A DNA stretch of 64,000 nt, from contig MARA01000019.1 in the NCBI GenBank assembly GCA_001792895.1, positions 1 to 64,000 of the forward strand, written 5' to 3'. The notes under the pieces are model-generated. The model saw nothing but the letters and a program-made list of their open reading frames with translations, was not told where the DNA came from and made no database searches. Position 1 is the first letter of the stretch, and each line of letters starts with the position of its first letter. Source of the stretch: Lentinus brumalis. Taxonomy: Eukaryota; Basidiomycota; Agaricomycetes; Polyporales; Polyporaceae. Positions 1-10,420 of this stretch are shown here, one piece after another. The position numbers were made by a program, and so were the translations under genes.

Positions 1-286
1 CCTGTTCTTCCCCTTCGGAAGCCGTCTTCCCTTACCCCGTTGCCGTCCTCCTCGCTTCCCGTCCTCCCTCCCCTACAGGGAGCACTACCTCTCGAGCCCG
101 TTCGGACACCTCGACGTCAAGGTCTCGGACTCGCCGAGCCCACCTCGAACAGAACATCCCTCTCGCACCTCCTCTCGAGCTCCCACCCCGCCGACGCAGG
201 AACCCCGTACCACCAACAATTCAGGAAGCAACCTCACAGGCCGCCCTACTACCCGTCCTATCTCTCCGCCCCTTCCGACTACCGAG

Positions 287-1932
287 ATGGACGACCCTCT
301 CCCGAACCCGAACCCGATCAACAACCCCGAACCGGCTAACCCGCAGCCGCGCCGCCTCAGCAGTTTCAGGCGGTGCTCGCGACCTCGGACCACACACCAT
401 GGCCTCTCCCGAACGAGCGCGGCGCCCCGATCTGGGACGAAGCCGGCCGCGAGACCGTCCAGCGGTTCTTCGACCAGTACGAGCTCCTCCTGCGCAGGAA
501 CAACGTCGTCGACGATCGGGACAAGAAGCGCGGTGCGACGATCTACGTTCCGCTTCCGGTCTCCCGCCGCTGGTCCTCGATGCCCGAGTTCCGCGACGAG
601 CATACGACGTACGAGCAGTGGCGCGACACCGTAGTAGACTACTACGTCGGAGCCGACGAGAACCACCAGTACACTATGGCCGACTACCACGAGCTCATGG
701 CCCGTCAGTATCCCAAGGGCTTCCAGAATCTAGCGGACTACTCGCAGTTCTACGTCGAATACCACCCGATAGCGTCGTACCTCATCAACCAGCAGCCTCC
801 CGAGCTGACCCAGCGCGACGCCGCCTACAACCTCCTACGCCTCCTGAACACCTCGCAGCGGAGCGCGGTCGACGGACGCCTCGCTCAGAAGGTCCCGGAC
901 AAGCCCGAGCGGTGTCCTACACCCTGGCGCAGGTGCACGAGGCCATCTCCTATACGATCGGGGACTCCGTTGACTTCGACGCGAATCCGGCGTTCGAGCG
1001 GTACGGAAGCCTGCGTCCGCCGCTGACAGGGGGGCACTACGCCGCTCCGAGAGCGCCTGAGCCGTTCCGCGGAAGGAATCCCGCCCCGAGGCAGGAACCC
1101 TTGGCCGACGACAAGACCATCACAATCAAGACGGAGGACCTTCAGACTCTCGTGCAGACGGCCGTTCAAACCGCTATGCGCGGTAGGAACGAGCCTCGCG
1201 ACCGCGACCGCCGATTGGAACTCCAGCGGGCCCGCCCCAAGTCCGCGAACCGCCGCCGCACCAGGAGCAGCAGCCGCGCTTCCCCCGCGACGTTCCGAGG
1301 TATCCGCAAGGCAGCAGCCCGCTCCGGACGGCGGGAGGCTTTACAATCCCCCCGGAACGAGCCCCGCGAACGCGACCGAAACTGCTATTACTGCGGTCAC
1401 ACGGACTGTAGCATAGGCCGCTGCCCCGACGTCGAGACCGACATCCGTGACGGCCTGATCCAACGTCTGCGCAGACGGGCCAGCTTGTCCTAGCAACGGC
1501 CAGCCCATTCCGCGCGGCAGGGGTCCGATTCGAGAGCAAGTCCGCTTCTACTACGATCGGAACCAGCCCCAGCCGCCCGAGCCTCCGGCGGTCGCGCAGC
1601 TCATGTTCTCCGTCCTCACAGCCTCCGGCCAACGGTCCGTACGTACGGCCGAAGAGGAGAACGAGATGCTCCGTCACAAGATCAACTTCCTCGAGGACCG
1701 CGAGAAGCGTAAGCGCGCAGTGTTCGACGGGGTCGAGCTTCCGGCGCGCCCTCCGAAGAAGGCGACCGCCCGCAAGCCTGCCCGTACTTCCGGACCTTCG
1801 ACCAGGGCGACCCGAGTCGAGGAGGTACCGGACGAGGAGCCGCTGCGTTCCGCACACATCGAGGAGATACCGGAGGACCAGCCCGTTCCAGGGGAGCGCC
1901 CGCGCGAGAGCGGAGACGCCGGAGGTGGTTAA
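287..1932 (+). CDS. Gag-like capsid/nucleocapsid region of the gypsy element
   Basis: This encodes the structural protein that packages the element RNA. The best frame runs from about 345 to 905 (a helical capsid-like segment around DQYELLLRRNN and YHELMARQYPKGF), then continues one frame over from about 905 (VSYTLAQVHEAISYTIGD) to a zinc knuckle at about 1379-1423. The knuckle reads CYYCGHTDCSIGRC, that is CX2CX4CX4C, with Cys where the family normally has His. A further frame from about 1480 to 1932 contains a probable coiled coil (EEENEMLRHKINFLEDREKR) and a charged tail. An N-terminal segment rich in Pro and Asn begins at ATG 287. Each frame change needs only one base. The exact start is uncertain because the 5' part of the element is missing. 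Confidence 0.65.
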
Positions 1933-2245
1933 CGACCCTTCCTACGTCGTACCGGTACACCCTTACGCGCAAGTCCGCGACGCCTCCGCGCCGGTGCGCC
2001 GAAGGCTAAGATTTCGCGTACGGCCCTAACGCGCCCCGCGCTAAGTCACCCGAGGTGACCCCGCGCCGAGGCAGCCGGCCGACCTCAACCGGCATCCGAG
2101 CACGTCGTCGGACCAACTGGACAAGCCCCCGCAGCCCGCCGGTAGGGTTACTGCGTACCGGAACCTCCCGCCGGTAGCGGACAAGGATGCAGAGGAGCGT
2201 GTTTGGCAGCGCAACTTCGTCAACGAGCAGTCGGTCCACCTCTCC

Positions 2246-3015
2246 GTGTCCGAGCTCTTCAGTCTCGCTCCGGGAATCTGTAAGAAGGCGCACAAGATGA
2301 CGGGCAGCAAACGCGTCGCCTTCGACGTGCCGGCCATCCCGCTGTCGGTCCTGTCCGTAATGATGGACGACCCCGAGACCTCCGAAGACGTCCTGGAGTC
2401 GGTGCAGTGCCTGGAGGACCTGTCCGGTCCGCCGAGGAGGCAGGAAGCACCGGAGGCATCGTGTCCCTCCAGCTGCGGGGAGGCGACGCCGACGACGAAG
2501 AGGACGAGCCGGTTCCCCGCCAACGCAGCCGCTCCAACAGTCTCATAGTCGGCAAGCCCAGCGAGAAACTCCGGGCGCTCTTCGCCTGGGTCAACGAGGC
2601 GGAACTGGTAGAGTGCGTCTACGACCCCGGCTCCGAGGTCGTAGCGATCTCGGCGGACAAATGCTACGAGCTCGGCATCCCGTGCGACGAGAGGCAGAAG
2701 AATCCGATGACCTCCGCGAACGGAACCAAGGACACCACCAAAGGCCTAGCTAACAACGTCCTACTGGAGCTGCAGGGCGGGATCGCCATCTACCTACAGA
2801 TGCACGTCGTGGAGAACGCCGCCTACGACATCCTGCTCGGTCGTCCCTTCGAGACTCTGATGGGGGTCAGCAGCCGGAACCTCCCCGACGAGAAGCACGA
2901 GCTGGTGGTTACCTGTCCGAACACGGACCGCTGCCTGACCCTCCGCACTTACGCCCGCGGAGACTCGCCGAAGACGTCGGAACCGCCCATGGGTTTTCGG
3001 CCTTCGAGGATCTGA
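2246..3015 (+). CDS. Retroviral-type aspartic protease region
   Basis: This region should encode the protease that matures the element polyproteins. The catalytic motif appears as YDPGSEVVAIS at about 2620-2650, a DPGS variant of the usual D-S/T-G-S. It is followed about 70 residues later by YDILLGRPF, which matches the flap-distal hydrophobic-hydrophobic-G motif of retropepsins. The upstream acidic stretch (DADDEEDEPVPRQRSRS) probably links Gag to protease. The frame starting at 2407 carries the protease; the 2246 frame carries the segment upstream (VPAIPLSVLSVMMDDPE). The stop is at 3013-3015 and reverse transcriptase follows about 80 bases on in another frame. Confidence 0.75.
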
Positions 3016-3095
3016 CCGCCGGTCGGGGAGAGGTCGCCCTTCTGGTAGAATACCAGCATACCACCCAGCACGCCCGGGCTACCGCCTACGCCCCC

Positions 3096-4199
3096 ATGCC
3101 CGACGGTGCCCCTATATCTATTCTCCTTTCCTATCTGTCCGCTTGCGAGGAGGTCACGTCTAAACCGTCGCTCCAATCCCTCTTCTTTTCCACTGTTCCG
3201 TCAGCTCTCTCGTCCTCTGTCTCTCCGATGCGTTCCTCTGCTTCCGGCTCTCTATCTCCTACGTCGGTTCCGGTGGGTCCGGGCCGTCCGGTGGCTACAT
3301 ACCCAGTCTCCAAGACGAAAAGCCAACCGCAGCGACCGGTCCCCCCGAACCGCGATACCCCTCGTCTCTCCGCTACTGGTTCCAAGCCTCCGTTCACGGT
3401 TCTACTAAAAAGCAAAAAGAAATACAAGCCGGTCGCTCTCAAGGTCCGTCCTGTGATCGGCGAGCTGCCCGCAGAATACCGCATCGTCCGCAACCGGATC
3501 GGCGACCCTCTAGCCGACCTCCCGCTCCTAGACCCGAACCCTCCGCCGTATGTTCCGACGGGACGCTACACCGCGGAGCGCAGGGAGCGTTTTCGAGCGC
3601 ATCACGCGCAATGGTTACTGCCCGCCGAGCTGGACGTCCTAGACGACTTCATGTGCAAACAACAGGGAGCATTCGCGTGGGACGACTCCGAGCGGGGCAG
3701 CTTCCGGCGTGACATGTTCCCCCCAGTGCGCTTCCCGGTCATTCCGCATGTTCCGTGGGTAGAGAAGAACTTCCCTATCCCGCCCGGTATTTACGCTCAA
3801 GCCGCGGCCCTCATCCAACGGAAGATCGCCGCCGGAGTCTACGAGCCTTCCAACGCGTCCTACCGGTCCCGGTGGTTCTGCGTACTCAAGAAGGACGGCA
3901 ACATTCGGATCGTCCACAGCCTCGAGCCTCTCAACAAGGTCACCATCCAGCACTCCGGAGTCCCGCCGGTCCCGGACCACCTCGCGGAACAGTTCGCCGG
4001 TCGCGCGTGTGGCACGACGTTGGACCTCTACGTGGGGTACGACGAACGGGAAATCGACGAGCGCTCGCGCGACTTAACCACCTTCCAGACGCCGTTCGGA
4101 GCTATGCGCCTTACGACGCTTCCGATGGGTTGGTCGAACTCAGTTCCGATCTTCCACGACGACGTCACGTTCATCCTGCAGCCGGAGATCCGCACGTAA
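3096..4199 (+). CDS. Pol: reverse transcriptase, N-terminal and palm part
   Basis: RNA-directed DNA polymerase of Ty3/gypsy type. Visible blocks in order are a long linker, then WDDSERGSFRRDMFPPV, the fingers motif with SRWFCVLKKDGNIRIVHS at about 3860-3925 and LEPLNKVTIQHSGVPP, the first catalytic Asp in TLDLYVGYDEREID at about 4017-4055, and FQTPFGAMRLTTLPMGWSN at about 4085-4145. The frame stops at 4197-4199, just before the second catalytic motif, which continues in the next frame at about 4200. A one-base loss near 4190 accounts for the stop. The element encodes gag and pol on the plus strand of the window. Confidence 0.85.
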   Translation: MPDGAPISILLSYLSACEEVTSKPSLQSLFFSTVPSALSSSVSPMRSSASGSLSPTSVPVGPGRPVATYPVSKTKSQPQRPVPPNRDTPRLSATGSKPPFTVLLKSKKKYKPVALKVRPVIGELPAEYRIVRNRIGDPLADLPLLDPNPPPYVPTGRYTAERRERFRAHHAQWLLPAELDVLDDFMCKQQGAFAWDDSERGSFRRDMFPPVRFPVIPHVPWVEKNFPIPPGIYAQAAALIQRKIAAGVYEPSNASYRSRWFCVLKKDGNIRIVHSLEPLNKVTIQHSGVPPVPDHLAEQFAGRACGTTLDLYVGYDEREIDERSRDLTTFQTPFGAMRLTTLPMGWSNSVPIFHDDVTFILQPEIRT

Positions 4200-4906
4200 C
4201 CCTTCCCTATATCGACGATGTTACGGTCAAGGGCCCCGCGGACCAGTACAAGGTTGCCGTAGGAGGGTGGGAGATGATCCCGGCGAATCCGGGAGTCCGA
4301 AGGTACTTCTGGGAACATCTACCGGACGTCAACCGTTGCGTTCAGCGGGTCAAGCATGCCGGCGGGACGTTCTCCGGGACTAAGGCGAACATAGGACCAC
4401 CGGAGTTCGTAGCCATCGGGCACTTCTGTACTCCGGAAGGGCGTAAGCCCGACGTCAAGCGCACCGAAGCCATCGCCAACTGGGGACCGTGCAAGGACCT
4501 CTCGGAGGTCCGGGCCTTCCTCGGAACGGTCGGGGTGGCCCGCATCTTCATCAAGGACTTCGCCAAGCGAGCTAACCCCCTGGTCAAGCTAACTCGGAAG
4601 GATGTTCCTTTCGAGTTCGGGGCGGAGCAGCTACAGGCGATGGCGGACCTCAAGCAGGCTCTCCTGGACTCCCCCGCCCTCCGTCCGCTCGACTACGAGT
4701 CCGACGCTCCTGTCATCCTGGCCGTCGACACCTCCTACATCGCCGTGGGCTACCACCTCGCCCAACAAGACATCAACGACCCGAAAATCCGCTACTACAA
4801 TCGCTTCGGCTCTATAACCCTCAACGAGCGCGAAGCCCGTTTCTCGCAGGCCAAGCTCGAGCTTTACGGACTCTACCGGACACTCGCGCACTCCGGTTCC
4901 ACCTGA
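4200..4906 (+). CDS. Pol: reverse transcriptase catalytic core and RNase H, N-terminal part
   Basis: This continues the polymerase in the next frame. LPYIDDVTVKGP at about 4199-4236 holds the catalytic Asp pair (YIDD, where YVDD is commoner). GHFCTPEGRKPDVKRTEAI and SEVRAFLGTVGVARIFIKDF follow, as in the thumb/connection of gypsy elements. The Ty3-type RNase H starts around 4715 with VDTSYIAVGYHLAQQ, then ITLNEREARFSQAKLELYGL with its conserved Glu at about 4850. The frame ends at 4906; the rest of RNase H (HLIGVRNLVVEVDARYIEGM) resumes in another frame from about 4885. A single missing base near 4880 explains the switch. Confidence 0.85.
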
Positions 4907-6693
4907 TCGGGGTCCGCAACCTTGTCGTCGAAGTCGACGCCCGCTACATCGAGGGTATGCTCCGGCACCCCGACTACGCCCCGTCCGCTTCGATGAACCG
5001 CTGGATAGTCTCCATCACAACCTTCCACTTCACCCTAGTCCACGTACCCGGAGTACACCACGGCCCCGACGGCCTGTCGAGGCGTCCGCCTCAGCCGGGA
5101 GACACGCCCGAGCCGGACGATGACTTCGACGACTGGATCGACCGGCTCTATAGCATGATGCACTTGGTCAACCCTCCTCCGACGCTCCGTTTGTCCGACG
5201 CCCCGCTACGCGCACCGGCCGCACCGGACGCGCCCTCCTTCACCATCCTCATGCAGCAAACCAGCGGAACGTCCGCGAAGCTACCGGAGGTCCCGCCGAT
5301 ACCGTACGATCGGTTTCCGCGGACATCCGCTGCAGCGAAGATGGACCGACGCCTCGAGCTAGCGCGCGAGTGGTTAAGATCTCGCGAGCGCCCGTCAGAG
5401 CTCGACGACCGGGAGTTCACCCGACTCTCGAAGTGGGCCAAGGATTTCTTCGTCGACAAGGAGGGCCGTCTTTGGCGCACCTCAGAAGACGGGGCCCACA
5501 AGAGGGTACTCGCACCGGACATCCGCTCGCAGGTCCTAGTCGAAATGCACGATTACATCGGACACCGCGGAATCTACGCGACCCGAGCCTTCGTCGCGGA
5601 ACGTTTCTGGTGGCCGGAAATGAAGGCCGACGTTGCCTGGTACGTCCGTAGCTGTCACCTGTGCCAGATCCGCCAGACTACTCGTATCCACATCCCTCCG
5701 ACCATTCCGTACCCTGCTCCGCCGATGGTCCGCGTTCACGTCGACTCTATGGATATGCCAGGGACCTACAAGCACTTCTTCCACGCTCGGTGCGCTACTA
5801 CGTCCTGGGTCGAAGGCCGAGCGTCCAAGTCGCAGACCGCGCAAGTCATCGGCGACTGGCTCTACCAAGATCTCCTGTGCCGGTGGGGCGCGGTCTCCGA
5901 GATCGTGTCCGACAACGGGTCCCCCTGGATAGCCGCCCTCGAGTACCTCTCGAAGAAGTACCACGTCTTTCATATCCGTATCTCCGGCTACAATTCGCAG
6001 GCAAACGGAATAGTCGAACGACCGCACTTCCACGTCCGGGACGGCCTCTTCAAGGCCTGCGACGGGGATGCCTCCCTATGGGTCTCCCGAGTATACACCA
6101 CCCTCTGGGCGGACAGAGTCACCGTCCGACGACGCCTAGGCTGCTCTCCGTACTTCGCGGTCACCGGGACGAACCCAATCATGCCATTCGACATCGCTGA
6201 GGCGACCTACCTGATGCCGGTACCCACCAAGATGCTATCGACCGCCGAGCTCATCGTCCGACGCGCCATCGCACTCCAGAAGCGTCCGGAGCAGCTCAGC
6301 CTCCTGCGCTCTACGGTCTTCAAGCAGCGGGTCGAGGCAGCGCAGAAGTTCGAGCAGGACCACGCTCGGACAATCAAGTCCTTCAACTTCGAGCGCGGAC
6401 GCCTCGTCCTCATGCGCAATACCGCCATCGAAAAGTCCCTCAACCGCAAGATGCGCCCCCGTTACCTCGGCCCCTACGTGGTCATCAAGCGGAACCGCGG
6501 CGGAGCATATGTCATCGCCGAACTCAACGGCGCCGTCTTCGACCGCCCCGTCGCCGCCTTCCGACTCATCCCGTACCTCGCCCGAGAAGCTATCTACGTG
6601 CCCGACGGTGCGCTCGACGTCTCCGACGACAAGCTCCGCATCATCGAAGCAACGGAGGTAGATGAGCAGGAGGACTTCGAGGACGTGGATTAA
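4907..6693 (+). CDS. Pol: end of RNase H and integrase
   Basis: The open frame begins at or before 4957 and first encodes the RNase H tail (FTLVHVPGVHHGPDGLSRRP, with the conserved H-x-x-x-x-DGLSR block at about 5035-5085). Integrase follows. The zinc-binding HHCC domain is at about 5545-5680 (HDYIGHRG... then CHLCQ). The DDE core has its first Asp in VHVDSMDMP at about 5735, its second in IVSDNGSPW at about 5905 and its Glu in NGIVERPHFHV at about 6005. The C-terminal part (KMRPRYLGPYVVIKRN, VAAFRLIPYL) is the GPY/F module of gypsy integrases. No chromodomain was seen after it. The stop is at 6691-6693. This is the longest unbroken frame of the element. Confidence 0.9.
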
Positions 6694-7243
6694 CCACCCC
6701 GGGTTTAGCGCCCACGGAAGCGTCGACTGAGGACAGTCGACATTTCAGTGGGGAGGGGAGGGATATCCCGCGCCAAGCACTACATTACGAGAAACTATAC
6801 CTACTGTTGCCCTTTACTTACGTCCCCCGTTCCCTTCCCTATGACAATCTATTCTCCTTCCGCACTACCGTCCGAATTTTCTCCGAGTCTCTAAGGGTCG
6901 TCTCACATTCCTTTACCTCTCCGGACCTTCCTATCAGGTTTCCTACGTGGCCAACTACCGGGCATATCGCGCCTCCGAGGCGTCCGAGCCCCGTCCGATG
7001 CGTTACAACATTCCTTTACATCTAGACACTAGTACTTACAATTCTGCCCCTACGGCGCACCACACTATCCTTACCACTCAGTCCAATTCAAAACAAGACA
7101 GCATTCATTTTCTTTGCATATACAAAGCATTCGAGACTACAAGGACAGACCAAGAAAATTATTACTGTACAAAGCGCGACCGAAGCCCACTAACGCTCCT
7201 GCTACTGACACAGGAGGACCGTCCGAGGCGTCCGAAGCAGCAA
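6694..7243 (+). other. Non-coding stretch between integrase and the antisense genes
   Basis: No supported open frame. It contains an internal copy of the polypurine tract (6742-6759) and an AT-richer pyrimidine-rich stretch around 6800-7140. It should hold the 3' ends of both the plus-strand element transcript path and the minus-strand gene ending at 7244. Confidence 0.6.
6742..6759 (+). repeat. Internal copy of the polypurine tract
   Basis: ATTTCAGTGGGGAGGGGA here is identical over 18 bases to the tract at 10403-10420 that abuts the 3' LTR. Here it is followed by GGGATATCCC and not by an LTR start. The two copies bracket the antisense gene cassette. Confidence 0.8.
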
Positions 7244-9239
7244 TCAGGAGTCCCCACCCCCAGGAGCACGGAACCGGAGGAGCTTCGCGACGAGGTCCTG
7301 TCCGGGGTCCGTCGCCGCGAGCCGCGAAAAGCTGATCTTGGGAGGCAGCTCCACCCCCTCCTCCTCCGACCGATACTTCCCGAAGGTCTCTCCGGTGAGC
7401 TCCTTCTCCCGCGTCATCCGAGCGACGAGCTCGTGGGCCTTCCCCAGATCGGTTGGCCTCCAGCCGGTTCTCCGCGACCAGCCGGTCGAACGGCGAGAGT
7501 CCGGACAAGTCCCCCTGGTAGGGGACCGAGAAGGGAGCGGAGAACGAGACCCCCGCAGGCAAGGAGGTCCCCGCAGTCCCGGCAGGAGTCGTCGGAGGCG
7601 CAGTAGGAGCGGGCGCGTTCCAGGGAAGGACCTTGAAGACCGCCCAGCCCTTGTGCTTGTCGCGGAAGGCCGCGACCTCCGCGGGCTCGACGGTCGGAGC
7701 GAAGTCCGCAGGGATCGCAGTGGGCGCGATGGCGTCGGGCAGACCGAGAGCTCGCAGCCGCTCAGCGAGTGCGTCCTGGTCGACGACCCGGAAACGCGGC
7801 CGGTCCCGCTCGAAGATCGCGATGAACCGGACGGCCATGTAGCGAATGTCGGGGGTGCCGGGGATAGGGACCCAGCCCTCGCCGTTGAAGAGGGCGATGG
7901 TCTTGCGGTTCCCTATCGAACGCAAGGGTCAGCCACCGCGAAGGCAGAGAGAGGACGGACTTACAGGACATCTCGCCGAAGACGTTGGAGCCGGCCCACC
8001 GGCACCCTTGCGCGTCCTTCAGCACTTCTGGCAGAGGCCGACCTTCCCCGACGGAGAGCAGCGGCCCCCCTTCGAGCGACAGAGGTCGCACTAAGGTCCT
8101 ACAAGTTAGCAAACGATCGCCGCGGCAGGAACGGCGGAGACTTACTGGTCCCTCGAAGGAGAGCAGCACTCCCTCCTCCGAGCGCCGTGGGGTCGGTCTT
8201 GGGCTTCTTCCTGCCGCTGCGCCGGCCAGAGCCACTGGCGGGCTTGCGCTTCTTGCTGCCACTGGGCTGGGGTTCCTGCGTCGTGCTGGCGAGCTCGTCG
8301 TCCTCGCTGGAACCTTCAGCGTCCTCATCGCCGCCGTCGTCCTGCGGAGGTTTCTGTCCCTGCGGAGTCTTCGGACCCGGCGGAGTCTTCGGCCCGGCGG
8401 AGCCTTCGAACCCTGCGGAGTCTTCGGCCCTTGCGGAGCCTTGCGCCCTTGCGGGGTCTTGGGGCCTTGAGAAGTCGTGCGTGCGGGCGGCGGGCTAGGA
8501 AGCGGCGAGATCCTGAAGAGTTTCGCACGACGTCCGGGGCGAACGGGAGGTACTTGTCCTTGTCCGTAAATTCGAGAGCGCGAGGCTCGGAGGGGTCCGC
8601 GTTCGCGAGCAAGTTCACTACACGGAGGTTAGCGCAAAAAGGGACGCCTCGGAGGCGTAGGAACGTACCGTAGTCCGAGACGGCGGTCTCCGCCTTCTGG
8701 TAGACCTCAAGCCGGCTCCGCGCCAGCTTCAGCTCGTGCTCCAAGTCCCGAGCCTCCGCGACGTCCGCGGGAGCGTTCCGCCGACCGGGTTTGACGCGGC
8801 GCGACACTTCCTGGAAGCGGGCCTCGGCGTTCTTGATGCCTTCCTGGTGGAGTTGGACTTGCGCGGAGGAAGTCCGCGTCCCGGGCCAGGACCGCCTGGC
8901 TGCACTTGCGGAAGAACTCCGCTGGAGCTCCGGGGGGCGTGCTCGCTGAACGTCCCCCAAAACGCGGGAAAGCGGGACCGGTATTCCCCGCTGGGTTCGG
9001 AAGGCGCGGCCTCCTAGAGGATTCAGTCGACCGCCCGGTTGGCCCCCGATGGCTCCGACAAACAGGGCGAAACTCACCAGGTAGCGGAGGAAGTGCTCCG
9101 CGGCCTCCCCGTAGTATCGGCCCGAGTAGGGGTGCAGCTCGTCCAGGACGAAGCCCTCGACGAAGGAGGCGAAGTTCGAGGCGTTGGTGAAGTCCTCGGG
9201 GTCGCTGAGGTCGACGTTAGGAGAGAGAGGGGCTGCCAT
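7244..9239 (-). CDS. Antisense spliced gene in the retrotransposon, unknown function
   Basis: I do not recognise the family. The start ATG at 9239 gives MAAPLSPNVDLSDPEDF and a helical segment with FVEGFVLDELHPYSGRYYG. Introns fit fungal consensus: 9077-9014 (GTGAGT...CTAG), about 8667-8615 (GTACGT...TAG), about 8145-8098 (GTAAGT...TAG) and about 7969-7917 (GTAAGT...TAG). The middle is a probable coiled coil (RDLEHELKLARSRLEVYQKA). A Ser/Pro/Ala-rich, charged section follows. The C-terminal part has GWVPIPGTPDIRYMAVRFI and KAHELVARMTREKELTGET, with a stop at 7244-7246. At least two single-base frame changes (near 8940 and 7458) are needed. The strand, introns and codon pattern point to a genuine gene opposite to gag-pol. 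It could be cellular cargo or an element-specific accessory gene. Confidence 0.6.
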
Positions 9240-9553
9240 GTTGAAGCGTCGAGGAGGGAGGAAGAGGTCAAGGAGCACGAGCGACCGAACGCGCCCGACG
9301 GCAGGTCTTTAAGGGAGCCTCGGAGGCAAAAAATTTCGCGTCCTCAATCACGAACGAAGGTCAAACAATCAGGAAGCACCGGGCTTCGCGACGTCACCGC
9401 GCCCTTCGCCGTCAACGGAGTTCATCCGCTGTCATGCCGAAACGAGTAACTTTATTTCCGCTTTAGGACTATTCTACGGGCGCTCCGTCGACGCAGCGCG
9501 CCCTCCGCGCTATCCGCACGCCCTCCTGAGGAGTTCCCCGTCTCCGATCCTTC

Positions 9554-10274
9554 CTAGGCGTCCGAGCCCTCGACGATGTCTTCCCCCGCGTCGACGTCGT
9601 ACACCACTCGCACCGGCGAGTCCGCTCCTAGCAGAACAAGGTCAGACCGTGCGGCACGCGTAGGAAGGGAGCGCTTACGAGCAACTGCGCGAGTTTCGCT
9701 TCGGAGCCGGCCGTCCTCGAGTGCGATGCGCTCGCGGCGGAGCTCTTCCTGTCGCTCCGCGAGTCGACGGATCTCCGCAGTAACACGGAAGGCCAGGGCC
9801 AGGTCCGGCCGTCGGGAACGATTCAGCACTAGGAGGCACTCTCGGGCGACCTGAAGCTCGCGAGAGACGTCCAGTTCCTCGGCAGACACCGCGGCCAAGC
9901 GCAACGCCCGGCGGGAGCTGTCTATCCGGCCCAGGAAGTCTCGCACGGCAGCGTTCCGGAGGTCAGCCTCGATAGGCCACTCCGATAAGGTCGTCCGAGT
10001 ACGCTCACATAGCTCGAGTACCTGTCCGGGGGTGCATCCGAGGATCATCAGCCCGTCCTGGGCGCAATCAGCACCGAAGGCGGTCCGGAGAGGATAGGGA
10101 CGTACCAGGAGATCAGCTATCGTCGACGTCGCGTCGCAGCTCAACCTCGTCGTCGCCGAAATTTCCAGACTCAAGGTCCGCTTCAAGGAGAGACACCGCA
10201 CCATCGGCGTACCGAAGGGCATCCTCCCTCACGGTGATCCGGAGCTCAGGCCAAGTCGCAGGTCCGTTCGGCAT
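9554..10274 (-). CDS. Second antisense spliced gene, coiled-coil protein of unknown function
   Basis: ATG at 10274 starts MPNGPATWPELRITVRED. One intron, 10105-10058, has GTACGT, a CTGAT branch-like site and CAG. The second exon encodes a Leu-, Arg- and Glu-rich helical protein (RVTAEIRRLAERQEELRRER) ending in an acidic tail (VVYDVDAGEDIVEGSDA), stop at 9554-9556. About 235 residues in all. The upstream exon reads cleanly until about 10120, where one base must be added or lost to enter the second exon in frame. A TATA-like site lies about 45 bases upstream of the ATG. The gene is followed on the same strand by the larger antisense gene, with about 315 bases between them. Function unknown; a coiled-coil partner of the other product is one guess. 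Confidence 0.55.
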
Positions 10275-10315
10275 GGCGTTCGACACTACCGGACAGTTCT
10301 GGATGGTACGCGACC

Positions 10316-10322
10316 TTAAATA
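10316..10322 (-). promoter_or_regulatory. TATA-like box for the antisense gene at 9554-10274
   Basis: On the minus strand this reads TATTTAA, about 42-48 bases upstream of the ATG at 10274. It lies inside the element next to the 3' LTR, so the antisense gene seems to have its own promoter. Confidence 0.45.
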
Positions 10323-10402
10323 CTCGCGGGAGTCAGGCTATCGATGGTACCGTTCCCCCCTCAGGCCCCACCCGCCAATCGGATGGACCGAGGACGGTCC
10401 AG

Positions 10403-10420
10403 ATTTCAGTGGGGAGGGGA
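10403..10420 (+). promoter_or_regulatory. Polypurine tract for plus-strand DNA priming
   Basis: GTGGGGAGGGGA ends at 10420, immediately before the TGATA that starts the LTR. This is where Ty3/gypsy reverse transcription primes the plus strand. An identical 18-base copy lies at 6742-6759. Confidence 0.8.

Noticed and set aside
85..1857. Long minus-strand open frames opposite gag
   Set aside because: They overlap the gag and zinc-knuckle frames and show no protein features. GC-rich codon use creates such shadows.
6742..6800. A second LTR after the internal polypurine tract
   Set aside because: No TG start and no similarity to the LTR at 10421 in the bases that follow.
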